From contig CP123444.1 of assembly GCA_029866965.1 (NCBI GenBank), forward strand, positions 2,794,501-2,858,500: a stretch of 64,000 bases of DNA, written 5' to 3'. Positions 24,283 through 32,050 of the stretch are shown one piece after another. A program made the translations under genes and the position numbers. The notes beneath the pieces are model-generated. The model saw only the letters and a program-made list of their open reading frames with translations, did not search any database and had not been told where the DNA came from. The stretch's first letter is position 1. Each line of letters begins with the position of its first letter. Origin of the DNA: Flavobacteriaceae bacterium YJPT1-3 (GTDB lineage: Bacteria > Bacteroidota > Bacteroidia > Flavobacteriales > Flavobacteriaceae).

Positions 24283-26997
24283 TTATAGCGAATACGTCAA
24301 TCGAAACGTTACAAACCGGGGTTGTATAAACGTTTCTGAACTGAAAACAGATATTTGATTGGCGCTGTTACGCACCTGACTGTCTATATTCAATAAATTT
24401 GTTGCTTTGAGTTCGTACTCCCATTTAGCATCCCGGTCTTTGCGATAAGCGATAGACGCATTCCAGTTTTGGAAACTCTGTGAGTTTCCCTCTGATAGTC
24501 TTTGTGTGGTATAGCTATAATCAGATCTCACGGTAACTGATTTCCAGATGTAGGCATCCACGTCTATACTTGGTGATTGCGTGATAAAGGTGGTTTTTCG
24601 TCCACCTTGATTATTATCGGCTACACTATAGCGATAGGTTAGGTTCACATTAGGAGCCACTTTGAAATTGGTGCGTATACCCGGCGTGTACGATTGGGTA
24701 AAACCTTCGTTAAGGGAGCGTTCCCCTTGAATAAACTGATTGATTTTGGTGTAGTTGAAACTCGCATTTAGTGTCGCTCTTATCTTACCAAACGTCCGTT
24801 GCACACGTCCAAAAACATTAGCCGTTTCATCGGCAAATGCCGAATTGAAAAACGTACTCGTTCTGATAACATTTTCAAAATCCGTTAAACTTCGTATAGG
24901 ATCGATATTACTTGAATAGGCCGCCCGGGCAAATACATTGGTGTAATTAAAAAGATTAAAACTGCTGTATAATAGACTGAGATTATGGGATAAGGCATTT
25001 TGCAGTTCGGGCTCTCCAAATTGGATATCGTTGAAGTTATTAAGCACTAAACCTTCGGCTAATCGGGTTACATCTGTAAATTGATTTTGCATCTCATACC
25101 TGAAGGTGAGGGATTCACTTTTCTTTAATTGAATACGGGTTTCGAAATCAGGCAGAATTCTAAAAAAATTGTCCTCATAAATGGTCATCTGCTGGGTATT
25201 CTTATTCCCGTAAGCATGAACAGAGAGACCCGGGGTGATCGTGAATTTTCCGCTGCGAACGCGATAGTGCATCCCGAGATAAACATCACTAAAGGTGTAG
25301 CGTGTATCATTGCTCGCCAATCCATTGTTGATCGTGGGCGTGGGATTAAAAGTACTTCCTTGTTCCAAAAACTGAAAAATCGACGAGTCGAACTGTTGCC
25401 GACTCCAGATGGTTCCCAAAGTGAAGTTGAGATTGCTTTGGGCATTGAGAATATGAAAGTAATCCAATTTAGCATCCAATTGGGCAGAAGCTATTCTTCG
25501 ATCTTGAGCGATATCATACGTACCTTCTGAAGTGTCGAGTCCCAGAGCCTCTGCGGTAGAATCATAAGCGTCCACGCCGTCGGGATCGTTGTCAAGAATC
25601 GCATTGTAAAACGGATCCTCGTCCCGAAGCACAAATTGGCCCTCAAAGGCAAAAATATTGTCTTCGTCCAAGGTGTAGTAATAATTTAAACTCTGACTCA
25701 AGCTAAAGGGGGTCACCTCCTCCACTTGATCGGTGTTGTTGGTCACGGAAGAAAACACATTTTGCGCTTGACGATCGTCCGATACTCGTGCCAGAATATC
25801 ATAATCCAATTGGTTGCTGAAATTAGGCTGATAAGATGCGCTCAATTTTACAAGTCCCTGTTTGGAGCGCTCATCACCCGATTCCGATCGGGCTTCATCA
25901 GGAATACCCAGGTTGGTATTGGTATACTGAATTAAACTAGTTTCTCTCGAAAGAATCCGGCTGCTGTTAAAAATAACAAAGCCGCTTAAGTCTAAGGCAG
26001 CACTTGGAGAATAACTAAAGTTGGCTGTAGCCAATTGACTTTCGATTTCCAGTGCATTGTTTTGGTTGGTCAAAAAGTTCAAACCATTATCCCCTAAATT
26101 AATCACTGTACCGCTACTCCTGCTTGGGGTACGGAAACCTCCTCCAAAATTGCGAATATCCCTCCGCGAAAGCGAAATCTCCCCCAGATTATTGAAGTCT
26201 CCAATAAAATTGATGCTGTATTTTGGGCTGTAATAAAAAAGTTTAGGTTGGAGAAGATACAAGCCTTCATCGGGAGCAAAGCCGCCACCTCCCGTAATAT
26301 TACCGAACCAAAAGTTCTCTTTGCCTTCCTTTAACTTGATGTTGAGCGCCACATTATCCTGATTATTGGTGACCCCTCTAAGTTGATTGACTTCGCTGTA
26401 ATTTCTTAACACCTGAATTTTATCAACTGCTTTGGAAGGAATATTCTTGGAAGCAATTTTGGTATCGCCATCAAAAAAATCTTTGCCGTTAACCATAAGC
26501 TTGTTGACCACCTTGCCTTCCACTTCGATCTGGCCATCCTCATTGATCTCCACTCCTGGTAGATTTTCCAGTACATCTTCCAATTTGCGCTCCGTACCGT
26601 CTTTGAATGAATCTGCATTGTAAATTAGCGTATCCCCTTTGATCACCACCGGCATTTCATAAGTGATCTGAACCTCATTCAAGGTGTTATCCGCTTCCAG
26701 GGTATACTCTTTAACCAAATCAGCTTCCTTAGTTTCAATACGTTCTTTAAGCGTTTTTAGACCAATATAGCTGACCTGGATCTCGTATTGGGCGTTTGGC
26801 GACAATTCCAATTCAAATTTCCCCTCTTCACTGGTGATCCCGTAAGATTCCAGGCCCTGTGTTTCCGAATTGATCGCGATGACGTTGGCCAGTTCCAAAG
26901 GAGCATTGAGGGTATCGCGCACCACACCACTAAGGGTGACCTGGGCGCCGAGTAGGTTTGTGGCCAAAAGGAGTAGGGAGAAGAAGGTATTTTTCAT
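24283..26997 (-). CDS. TonB-dependent receptor-like outer membrane beta-barrel protein
   Basis: Start taken at ATG 26997, giving a signal peptide (MKNTFFSLLLLATNLLGA, cut before QVTLSG) and 904 residues; the longer frame to 27063 would place 22 polar residues in front of it. Domains in order: a carboxypeptidase-regulatory-like beta-sandwich (about 20-110), a plug-like part (about 115-240, with LEDVLENLPGVEINEDGQIE and VNGKDFFDG), and a long barrel ending in a Phe/Tyr-rich strand (FVTFRLTYSL). This is the 'outer membrane beta-barrel' family (OMP_b-brl_3) that pairs with GLPGLI proteins in Bacteroidota, as here with the gene 37 bases upstream. A role in uptake or export of peptides or metals has been suggested for the pair, but the substrate is unknown. 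Confidence 0.87.
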   Translation of the reverse strand: MKNTFFSLLLLATNLLGAQVTLSGVVRDTLNAPLELANVIAINSETQGLESYGITSEEGKFELELSPNAQYEIQVSYIGLKTLKERIETKEADLVKEYTLEADNTLNEVQITYEMPVVIKGDTLIYNADSFKDGTERKLEDVLENLPGVEINEDGQIEVEGKVVNKLMVNGKDFFDGDTKIASKNIPSKAVDKIQVLRNYSEVNQLRGVTNNQDNVALNIKLKEGKENFWFGNITGGGGFAPDEGLYLLQPKLFYYSPKYSINFIGDFNNLGEISLSRRDIRNFGGGFRTPSRSSGTVINLGDNGLNFLTNQNNALEIESQLATANFSYSPSAALDLSGFVIFNSSRILSRETSLIQYTNTNLGIPDEARSESGDERSKQGLVKLSASYQPNFSNQLDYDILARVSDDRQAQNVFSSVTNNTDQVEEVTPFSLSQSLNYYYTLDEDNIFAFEGQFVLRDEDPFYNAILDNDPDGVDAYDSTAEALGLDTSEGTYDIAQDRRIASAQLDAKLDYFHILNAQSNLNFTLGTIWSRQQFDSSIFQFLEQGSTFNPTPTINNGLASNDTRYTFSDVYLGMHYRVRSGKFTITPGLSVHAYGNKNTQQMTIYEDNFFRILPDFETRIQLKKSESLTFRYEMQNQFTDVTRLAEGLVLNNFNDIQFGEPELQNALSHNLSLLYSSFNLFNYTNVFARAAYSSNIDPIRSLTDFENVIRTSTFFNSAFADETANVFGRVQRTFGKIRATLNASFNYTKINQFIQGERSLNEGFTQSYTPGIRTNFKVAPNVNLTYRYSVADNNQGGRKTTFITQSPSIDVDAYIWKSVTVRSDYSYTTQRLSEGNSQSFQNWNASIAYRKDRDAKWEYELKATNLLNIDSQVRNSANQISVFSSETFIQPRFVTFRLTYSL

Positions 26998-27034
26998 GAA
27001 GCGGATGAAGAGGTTAGAAGCATTATTTGTCGGT

Positions 27035-27862
27035 TTAGCTTCTTCTACGGCCCCGATTATCACGCATTTCTTGCATCTTGTTTACAATAATCGTTTTATA
27101 CTCCTTCTTCGTTACAACTTTACCTTTATCAGGTGCCTCAATTTTCATTTGATTTTCCGGATTTAGGGTGATTTTGGAACAGAGTAAGGTGGTGTTTCCA
27201 GCGCTGACCTCCAAAATCAAACCTGGAAGACCCCAATAAGCTGCGGGTCCGTGAGAAACCGGAATCTGAGGAGAGTACCAGGCGGTGATTTGCGTCAGTT
27301 CGATTTGAGGCTCAGACTGGCCTGTTGAGTCGGTTTGGCTCTCCGCTTGACGCAGTTCGCTCCAGGAGAAGTCATACCATTTTAGATCATCCGAGGGAAC
27401 TACCGCTGTCGCCTTAAAGCAGGTATACTGTCCAATTTGCTTGGTATCGCTACCCATCACCCATTTGACTTCCAATAATTGATCTTTGATCAAAAATTGC
27501 TTGCCGTAAAATTCCTGGCTCTGAACGAGTTGGTTCTCCTTAATGTTCTTGTATTGATCGCCTCGTGAAAAATTATTCCCCCAGGAATCGGTCGCACCGG
27601 ACATGGCATCCAGTTTTTCTTCTTCGTCAAAAAAAGACTCTTCTTTATTGAACGTTAAGGTGTAGGTCTTTTCTAAGCGATTTTTAAGTCTATCCTTCAT
27701 TTGCTTTTTTTGCGCTTCACTCATTCGAGCTCCCCAACGACCTAAATCGAGCGTGGACTTAGAGATGTAGGTGGCCTGTCCCTGGAATTCCTGAGGGCCA
27801 GACTGGACTGAAGTAGCGGTGATCAAAAGACATAAACCGAAGAAAAAAGTAAAATAACGCAT
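27035..27862 (-). CDS. GLPGLI family secreted protein
   Basis: A 275-residue exported protein with signal peptide MRYFTFFFGLCLLITATSVQ and the hallmark AAYWGLPGLILEVSAG at about residue 210, the motif that names the family. The rest is beta-rich with a conserved ITAWYSPQIPVSHGPA stretch just before the motif; the C-terminus is strongly basic (RDNRGRRRS). It is transcribed with the downstream barrel gene (37 bases apart), the usual arrangement in Bacteroidota. Molecular role unknown; probably periplasmic, working with the barrel (inference). Confidence 0.88.
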   Translation of the reverse strand: MRYFTFFFGLCLLITATSVQSGPQEFQGQATYISKSTLDLGRWGARMSEAQKKQMKDRLKNRLEKTYTLTFNKEESFFDEEEKLDAMSGATDSWGNNFSRGDQYKNIKENQLVQSQEFYGKQFLIKDQLLEVKWVMGSDTKQIGQYTCFKATAVVPSDDLKWYDFSWSELRQAESQTDSTGQSEPQIELTQITAWYSPQIPVSHGPAAYWGLPGLILEVSAGNTTLLCSKITLNPENQMKIEAPDKGKVVTKKEYKTIIVNKMQEMRDNRGRRRS

Positions 27863-28001
27863 GGACTCCCTGTTTTGTTTAACGAATGTAGCTAAATAAT
27901 AAACAGTTAGCCTTGGTTTTAGTGTATTCTTAACAAGAATTACGTCTGCGACGGGATTTTCCTGTGATTCAAATCAAGAGGACTGTCAAGAAATTTTAGA
28001 G

Positions 28002-28844
28002 CTAGTCAGCGTGCTGTAGGACCAAAAGCGGTATTCTTGACTCCTGCAGCATCCTGGAAAGGTTGGAACCGGAAAAAATGCGCTTTACAAAGGACTGTTC
28101 ATGAGCAATTATGATGTGGGCTAAGTACGATTCCAGCTGCACGACCACCTGGCTACTGGCGAACCAGTCGCTACCCTCCAGGGTTTTGAAGCTTACTGGA
28201 CAGTCTTCAAACAAAGTCCGAAGACGAGTTAACTGAGATTGTTCCAACCCCTCCTTAGCTGTATCCTCTATCAGCTTGACCAGCTGAATGGATTTTACCT
28301 TAGCAGCGAACAAATCGTAGATAAATAGCAGATTTAATTGTGCGACATGCTGCTGTAGGTCCAGAGTGATCAAGAGATTCCCAGAGTCTTTATTTATTGA
28401 AGTGTAGGGTACGACGAGTACAGGACTTTGCGTTCGGCGGATCACCCGCAGGGCATGAGACCCCAAAAAATATTCAAGCACGTCTGATGGCCCATCGCTT
28501 CCCACTACGATCAAATCAATATCAAAAGTGTGCACTGCTTGATTAATGGAAGCCGTAAAAACATCATAATCCACATGTGGCTCAAAATGAAAGGAGCTGT
28601 TTTTATAGCGTTTTTCGAGGCGCTCTACGGCTGCGCTTAGCTTACTTTTGTTATCACCCAAAATAGAATCATCAAGCGCAGCCTGGGGTTTTGCGGCGAT
28701 CAAATCATCCGTTGTGTACTCCCAAACCTTTTGAATACTTAACAAATGAACCGTACAGCTTTGATTCTGGAGTAAGGAAAGTGCAAATTGAATCGCGTGG
28801 TCGGATTTGGGGGTAAAGTCGGTGAGCACTAAGAGGTTGTCCAT
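28002..28844 (-). CDS. Universal stress protein, tandem UspA domains
   Basis: Start at ATG 28844 (MDNLLVLTDFTPKSDHAIQF), the typical UspA opening; the frame is open for 25 more codons without homology. The 280-residue protein has a first full UspA domain with DLIVVGSDGPSDVLEYFLGS and HALRVIRRTQSPVLVVP (the G-x2-G-x9-G-S/T-like ATP site), and a second, more divergent half ending in SRIPLLVLQHAD. Such tandem proteins are cytoplasmic and respond to energy or growth stress. It lies alone; the 140 bases on its 3' side show no feature. Confidence 0.85.
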   Translation of the reverse strand: MDNLLVLTDFTPKSDHAIQFALSLLQNQSCTVHLLSIQKVWEYTTDDLIAAKPQAALDDSILGDNKSKLSAAVERLEKRYKNSSFHFEPHVDYDVFTASINQAVHTFDIDLIVVGSDGPSDVLEYFLGSHALRVIRRTQSPVLVVPYTSINKDSGNLLITLDLQQHVAQLNLLFIYDLFAAKVKSIQLVKLIEDTAKEGLEQSQLTRLRTLFEDCPVSFKTLEGSDWFASSQVVVQLESYLAHIIIAHEQSFVKRIFSGSNLSRMLQESRIPLLVLQHAD

Positions 28845-29060
28845 ACCATGGTGAATGAAAATTAAAGATACGGAACGGGTGCTCTTTTCAAAAATGATCG
28901 ATGTCAGCAATTTAATCAATGCTTCGACCTTTTCTGTTCTTTACTCATAGCGGAATAAGAAGGGTGTTGATCAAACCCAATATGATTTCGACTTGACCTT
29001 TTATGGAAACTAAGAACTACCTTTATACCCCTTAATCAGGGATTTCCAGGCACATCCAAT

Positions 29061-29864
29061 ATGAAAGATTCGAGTTCCTTATTGATCGCTATTGAGAAGC
29101 AAAAAAAGCAAATGCCTATTGCCTTTGCTTTAAAAGATAGAAGCCAGCAGTTCACTGAACTCTTGTACCGCACCTTATTTGATCAAGATACGAGTACTCA
29201 GGAGGGTCTAGCTGAATTGGAACGGCAATTTCAATTTCTTAGAGATCTGGCCTGTCCCGATCGTAAGAATAGTCCCTGCAAGCGGTGGGACGACTTCTGC
29301 AAGCAAATTCCTAAACTGTTTGCAGATCTTAAACTCGACGCCCAGTCAATTTATGAAAACGACCCCGCCGCCCAATCCATAGAAGAGGTCTATCTGGCCT
29401 ACCCCGGGTTTTTTGCCATTGCGGTGTATCGTATGGCTCATCAATTCCACCAATTCGGGCTGCCTTTGATCCCCCGATTGATGACCGAATATGCGCATCA
29501 ATTGACCGGTATAGATATTCATCCGGGAGCACGTATCGGCACTCCTTTTTTTATCGATCATGGCACCGGCGTGGTCATTGGCGAGACGACCTACATTCAT
29601 GATCATGTGAAAATCTATCAAGGGGTCACTCTTGGCGCTTTGACCGTCGACAAAAAATTAGAGAAAGTGAAGCGCCATCCCACCATTGAGAGTTATGTAA
29701 CGCTCTATGCCAATGCAACTGTTCTCGGAGGAGCTACGGTCATTGGGGCACACAGCATCATTGGAGGGAATGCCTGGATCACAGACTCTGTTCCTCCTCG
29801 GAGTCGCGTGACTCATCAATCGAAGTTAGAAGTTCGTTCTCAAAGCAATAGCACTCATGAATAG
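29061..29864 (+). CDS. cysE: Serine O-acetyltransferase
   Basis: Makes O-acetyl-L-serine from serine and acetyl-CoA, the carbon skeleton for cysteine. The 267-residue protein has a helical N-terminal domain and a C-terminal left-handed beta-helix with hexapeptide repeats: IDIHPGARIGTPFFIDHGTG, VVIGETTYI, VKIYQGVTLGAL, ATVLGGATVIGAHSIIGGNA. The His of DHGTG is the expected catalytic base. The length and N-terminal domain fit the EpsC type. It overlaps cysM by 8 bases. Confidence 0.92.
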   Translation: MKDSSSLLIAIEKQKKQMPIAFALKDRSQQFTELLYRTLFDQDTSTQEGLAELERQFQFLRDLACPDRKNSPCKRWDDFCKQIPKLFADLKLDAQSIYENDPAAQSIEEVYLAYPGFFAIAVYRMAHQFHQFGLPLIPRLMTEYAHQLTGIDIHPGARIGTPFFIDHGTGVVIGETTYIHDHVKIYQGVTLGALTVDKKLEKVKRHPTIESYVTLYANATVLGGATVIGAHSIIGGNAWITDSVPPRSRVTHQSKLEVRSQSNSTHE

Positions 29865-30732
29865 TTTAGTCGATCTTATCGGAAATACCCCTTTGGTCAA
29901 ATCTGCAGTGCTCAACACCAATCCAAACGTGGAGCTCTACTTCAAATTGGAAGGCAACAATCCGGCGGGAAGTGTTAAAGATCGCCCGGCTTATAATATG
30001 ATCAAGGAAGGACTTAAGTCGGGTTCCATCACTCCCCACTCCAAACTGATCGAAGCCACCAGTGGCAATACCGGTATCGCACTGGCTATGATTGCCGGGG
30101 TATTTAAATTAGACATAGAACTGGTGATGCCCGATACGGCTACTCAGGAACGGGTGCAGACCATGCGTGCCTATGGAGCTAAGGTCACTTTACACCCGGA
30201 AGGTATTGAAGGAGCCCGGGATTACGCCGAACAGAAGGTACGTGAGGAGGGCTATACCCCCATCAATCAATTTGCCAACGACCACAACTGGCAGGCGCAT
30301 TACAAAACTACCGGACCGGAGATCTGGAGAGACACCCAGGGAAAAGTGACCCATTTTGTGTCCTCCATGGGCACTACGGGTACGATCATGGGCACTTCTA
30401 CATTCTTAAAAGAGCAGAATTCGTCCATACAGATTGTAGGTGTTCAGCCTACAGACGATTCCAGCATCCCCGGAATTCGAAAGTGGCCTGAGGCGTATTT
30501 GCCTAAAATCTTCAATCCGAAAAAAGTCGATCGCATTCTAGAGGTCAGTCAGTCAGAGTCCATTGCGATGACCAAACGATTGGCCAAAGAAGAAGGAATT
30601 CTGGCCGGCATGAGCAGTGGGGGTGCCACCACTGCAGCGCTCCGACTTGCCAATGAATTGGAAGAGGGCATGATTGTAAGTATCATTTGCGACCGGGGAG
30701 ATCGCTATCTATCCTCCGGACTGTTCGAGTAA
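29857..30732 (+). CDS. cysM: Cysteine synthase B (O-acetylserine sulfhydrylase)
   Basis: PLP enzyme joining O-acetylserine with sulfide or thiosulfate. The 291-residue length and motifs match CysM: IGNTPLVKS at the start, NPAGSVKDRPAYNMI with the PLP Lys41, EATSGNTGIALAMIAG, VMPDTATQERVQ and GMSSGGATTAA. CysM is the isozyme known to accept thiosulfate (giving S-sulfocysteine) in other bacteria, which fits the YeeE/YedE thiosulfate-type transporter genes directly downstream. Translation is coupled to cysE by an 8-base overlap. Confidence 0.9.
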   Translation: MNSLVDLIGNTPLVKSAVLNTNPNVELYFKLEGNNPAGSVKDRPAYNMIKEGLKSGSITPHSKLIEATSGNTGIALAMIAGVFKLDIELVMPDTATQERVQTMRAYGAKVTLHPEGIEGARDYAEQKVREEGYTPINQFANDHNWQAHYKTTGPEIWRDTQGKVTHFVSSMGTTGTIMGTSTFLKEQNSSIQIVGVQPTDDSSIPGIRKWPEAYLPKIFNPKKVDRILEVSQSESIAMTKRLAKEEGILAGMSSGGATTAALRLANELEEGMIVSIICDRGDRYLSSGLFE

Positions 30733-30811
30733 GTGCTAACTACGTAATTCAGGCACTCCATCACCACATATAGCCCGAATTACCGATTTTTGTAACCTCG
30801 GTTACCATTTC

Positions 30812-30825
30812 GCTTTCGCGAAAGC
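30812..30825. repeat. Iterated palindrome, perfect copy 6 (intergenic)
   Basis: Exact GCTTTCGCGAAAGC, 27 bases upstream of the YeeE-type gene and 80 bases after cysM. One of only two intergenic perfect copies in the window. Confidence 0.9.
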
Positions 30826-30851
30826 ATCATCTTTACCAAAAAATCAAAGAA

Positions 30852-31409
30852 ATGGATTGGATCTATGAACCCTGGCCCTGGTATGTTTCCGGCCCCTTGA
30901 TCGCGCTGATTATGTTTCTATTGCTCTGGATGGGCAAGCAATTTGGTATGTCTTCTAACCTGAGAACGGTTTGTGCCGCGCTGGGTGCAGGAAAACAGTC
31001 TCATTTTTTTCAATTCGATTGGAAAGCAGAGCGCTGGAACCTCACTGTGGTCGCTGGAGCAATTATTGGTGGTTTTCTTGCCGCCCAATTTTTAAGTGAC
31101 AATACGGTGGCAATCAACCCGGATACCGCGCAGCAATTGGCAAAGGAGTACGGAATTAACAGCGCGGGAGAAGCCTATTTACCCCCGGAGCTTTTCAGCA
31201 GTGCCCAATTGAGCGATCCGTTTCATCTGGCCGTTTTGCTGGTTGGAGGACTACTGGTTGGTTTTGGTGCCCGCTACGCCGGGGGATGTACCTCCGGTCA
31301 TGCCATTTCTGGCTTGAGTAACTTACAGCTTCCTTCCCTTTTGGCCGTTATTGGTTTTTTTATTGGAGGTTTAACCATGATTCATTTCATTTTCCCAATA
31401 CTCTTTTAA
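30852..31409 (+). CDS. YeeE/YedE family transporter half (thiosulfate type)
   Basis: A 185-residue inner-membrane protein with four to five hydrophobic spans. The signature GFGARYAGGCTSGHAISGLS, with its conserved Cys, is the sulfur-handling motif of YeeE (TsuA), which moves thiosulfate through a chain of cysteines. Here the transporter is split in two genes, as usual in Bacteroidota; the partner starts 1 base after the stop. The position behind cysE-cysM suggests thiosulfate uptake for cysteine synthesis; sulfide export or detoxification is the alternative. Confidence 0.85.
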   Translation: MDWIYEPWPWYVSGPLIALIMFLLLWMGKQFGMSSNLRTVCAALGAGKQSHFFQFDWKAERWNLTVVAGAIIGGFLAAQFLSDNTVAINPDTAQQLAKEYGINSAGEAYLPPELFSSAQLSDPFHLAVLLVGGLLVGFGARYAGGCTSGHAISGLSNLQLPSLLAVIGFFIGGLTMIHFIFPILF

Positions 31410-31410
31410 C

Positions 31411-31824
31411 ATGCGTTATTTTTCTTTTTTATCTATAGGAATCTTCTTTGGTATTGTCATGTACAAATCTGAAGCGGCCTCCTGGTTTCGAATTTATGAA
31501 ATGTTCCAATTCGACAGTTTTCATATGTATGGAATCATTGGCTCCGCCTTGTTTCTGGGCGTTTTAGGAGTTCAAATCATCAAACGAAATAATATTCGTG
31601 CCTTGGGTGGCCAGGAGATGAGATTACACCCCAAAGAAAACGGGATAACACGCTACGTTCTGGGAGGCATTTTGTTTGGATTGGGCTGGGCCTTGGCTGG
31701 GGCTTGCCCTGGACCCATGTATGTTTTAGTCGGGGCTGGTTATGCTTCCTTAGTAGTCGTAATTGGAGGAGCCCTACTGGGCACTTTTCTTTATGGATTG
31801 ATCAAGGATTATCTCCCCCATTGA
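31411..31824 (+). CDS. DUF6691/YedE family transporter half
   Basis: A 137-residue membrane protein with about four spans and the motif GLGWALAGACPGPMYVLVGAG, the second cysteine-bearing half of the YeeE/YedE fold. It starts 1 base after the first half, so the two are almost surely co-translated and work as a pair. Ends with a short charged tail (IKDYLPH). Confidence 0.85.
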   Translation: MRYFSFLSIGIFFGIVMYKSEAASWFRIYEMFQFDSFHMYGIIGSALFLGVLGVQIIKRNNIRALGGQEMRLHPKENGITRYVLGGILFGLGWALAGACPGPMYVLVGAGYASLVVVIGGALLGTFLYGLIKDYLPH

Positions 31825-32050
31825 GCTCGTTTTCTCCCACTCAAAGAAAAATGAACGGAATGGAAAAAGAAGCCTTTTCAATAAAATAAAGACAAGCGTT
31901 GGTTTAAAACATCGATGAAATACACAAAATGCACCCCTAAATGCATATTTATACCTGAAAAAATTATTTTTTTACTAATATTTTACTATTTTCGACCCTT
32001 ATTATAAGTCATTGAAGCCCCATTTCAATTCTTGATAACCGACTGAAAAT
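31825..32050. other. AT-rich intergenic region before the surface repeat protein
   Basis: No gene is seen. The region is markedly A+T rich, with a run of A and T around 31940-31990 (aaaaaattattttttt type), and should hold the promoter of the gene at 32051. No exact TAnnTTTG element with proper spacing was found. Confidence 0.4.

Noticed and set aside
26998-27063. Longer start for the barrel gene overlapping the GLPGLI gene
   Set aside because: It would put 22 polar residues before a clean signal peptide; ATG 26997 is better.
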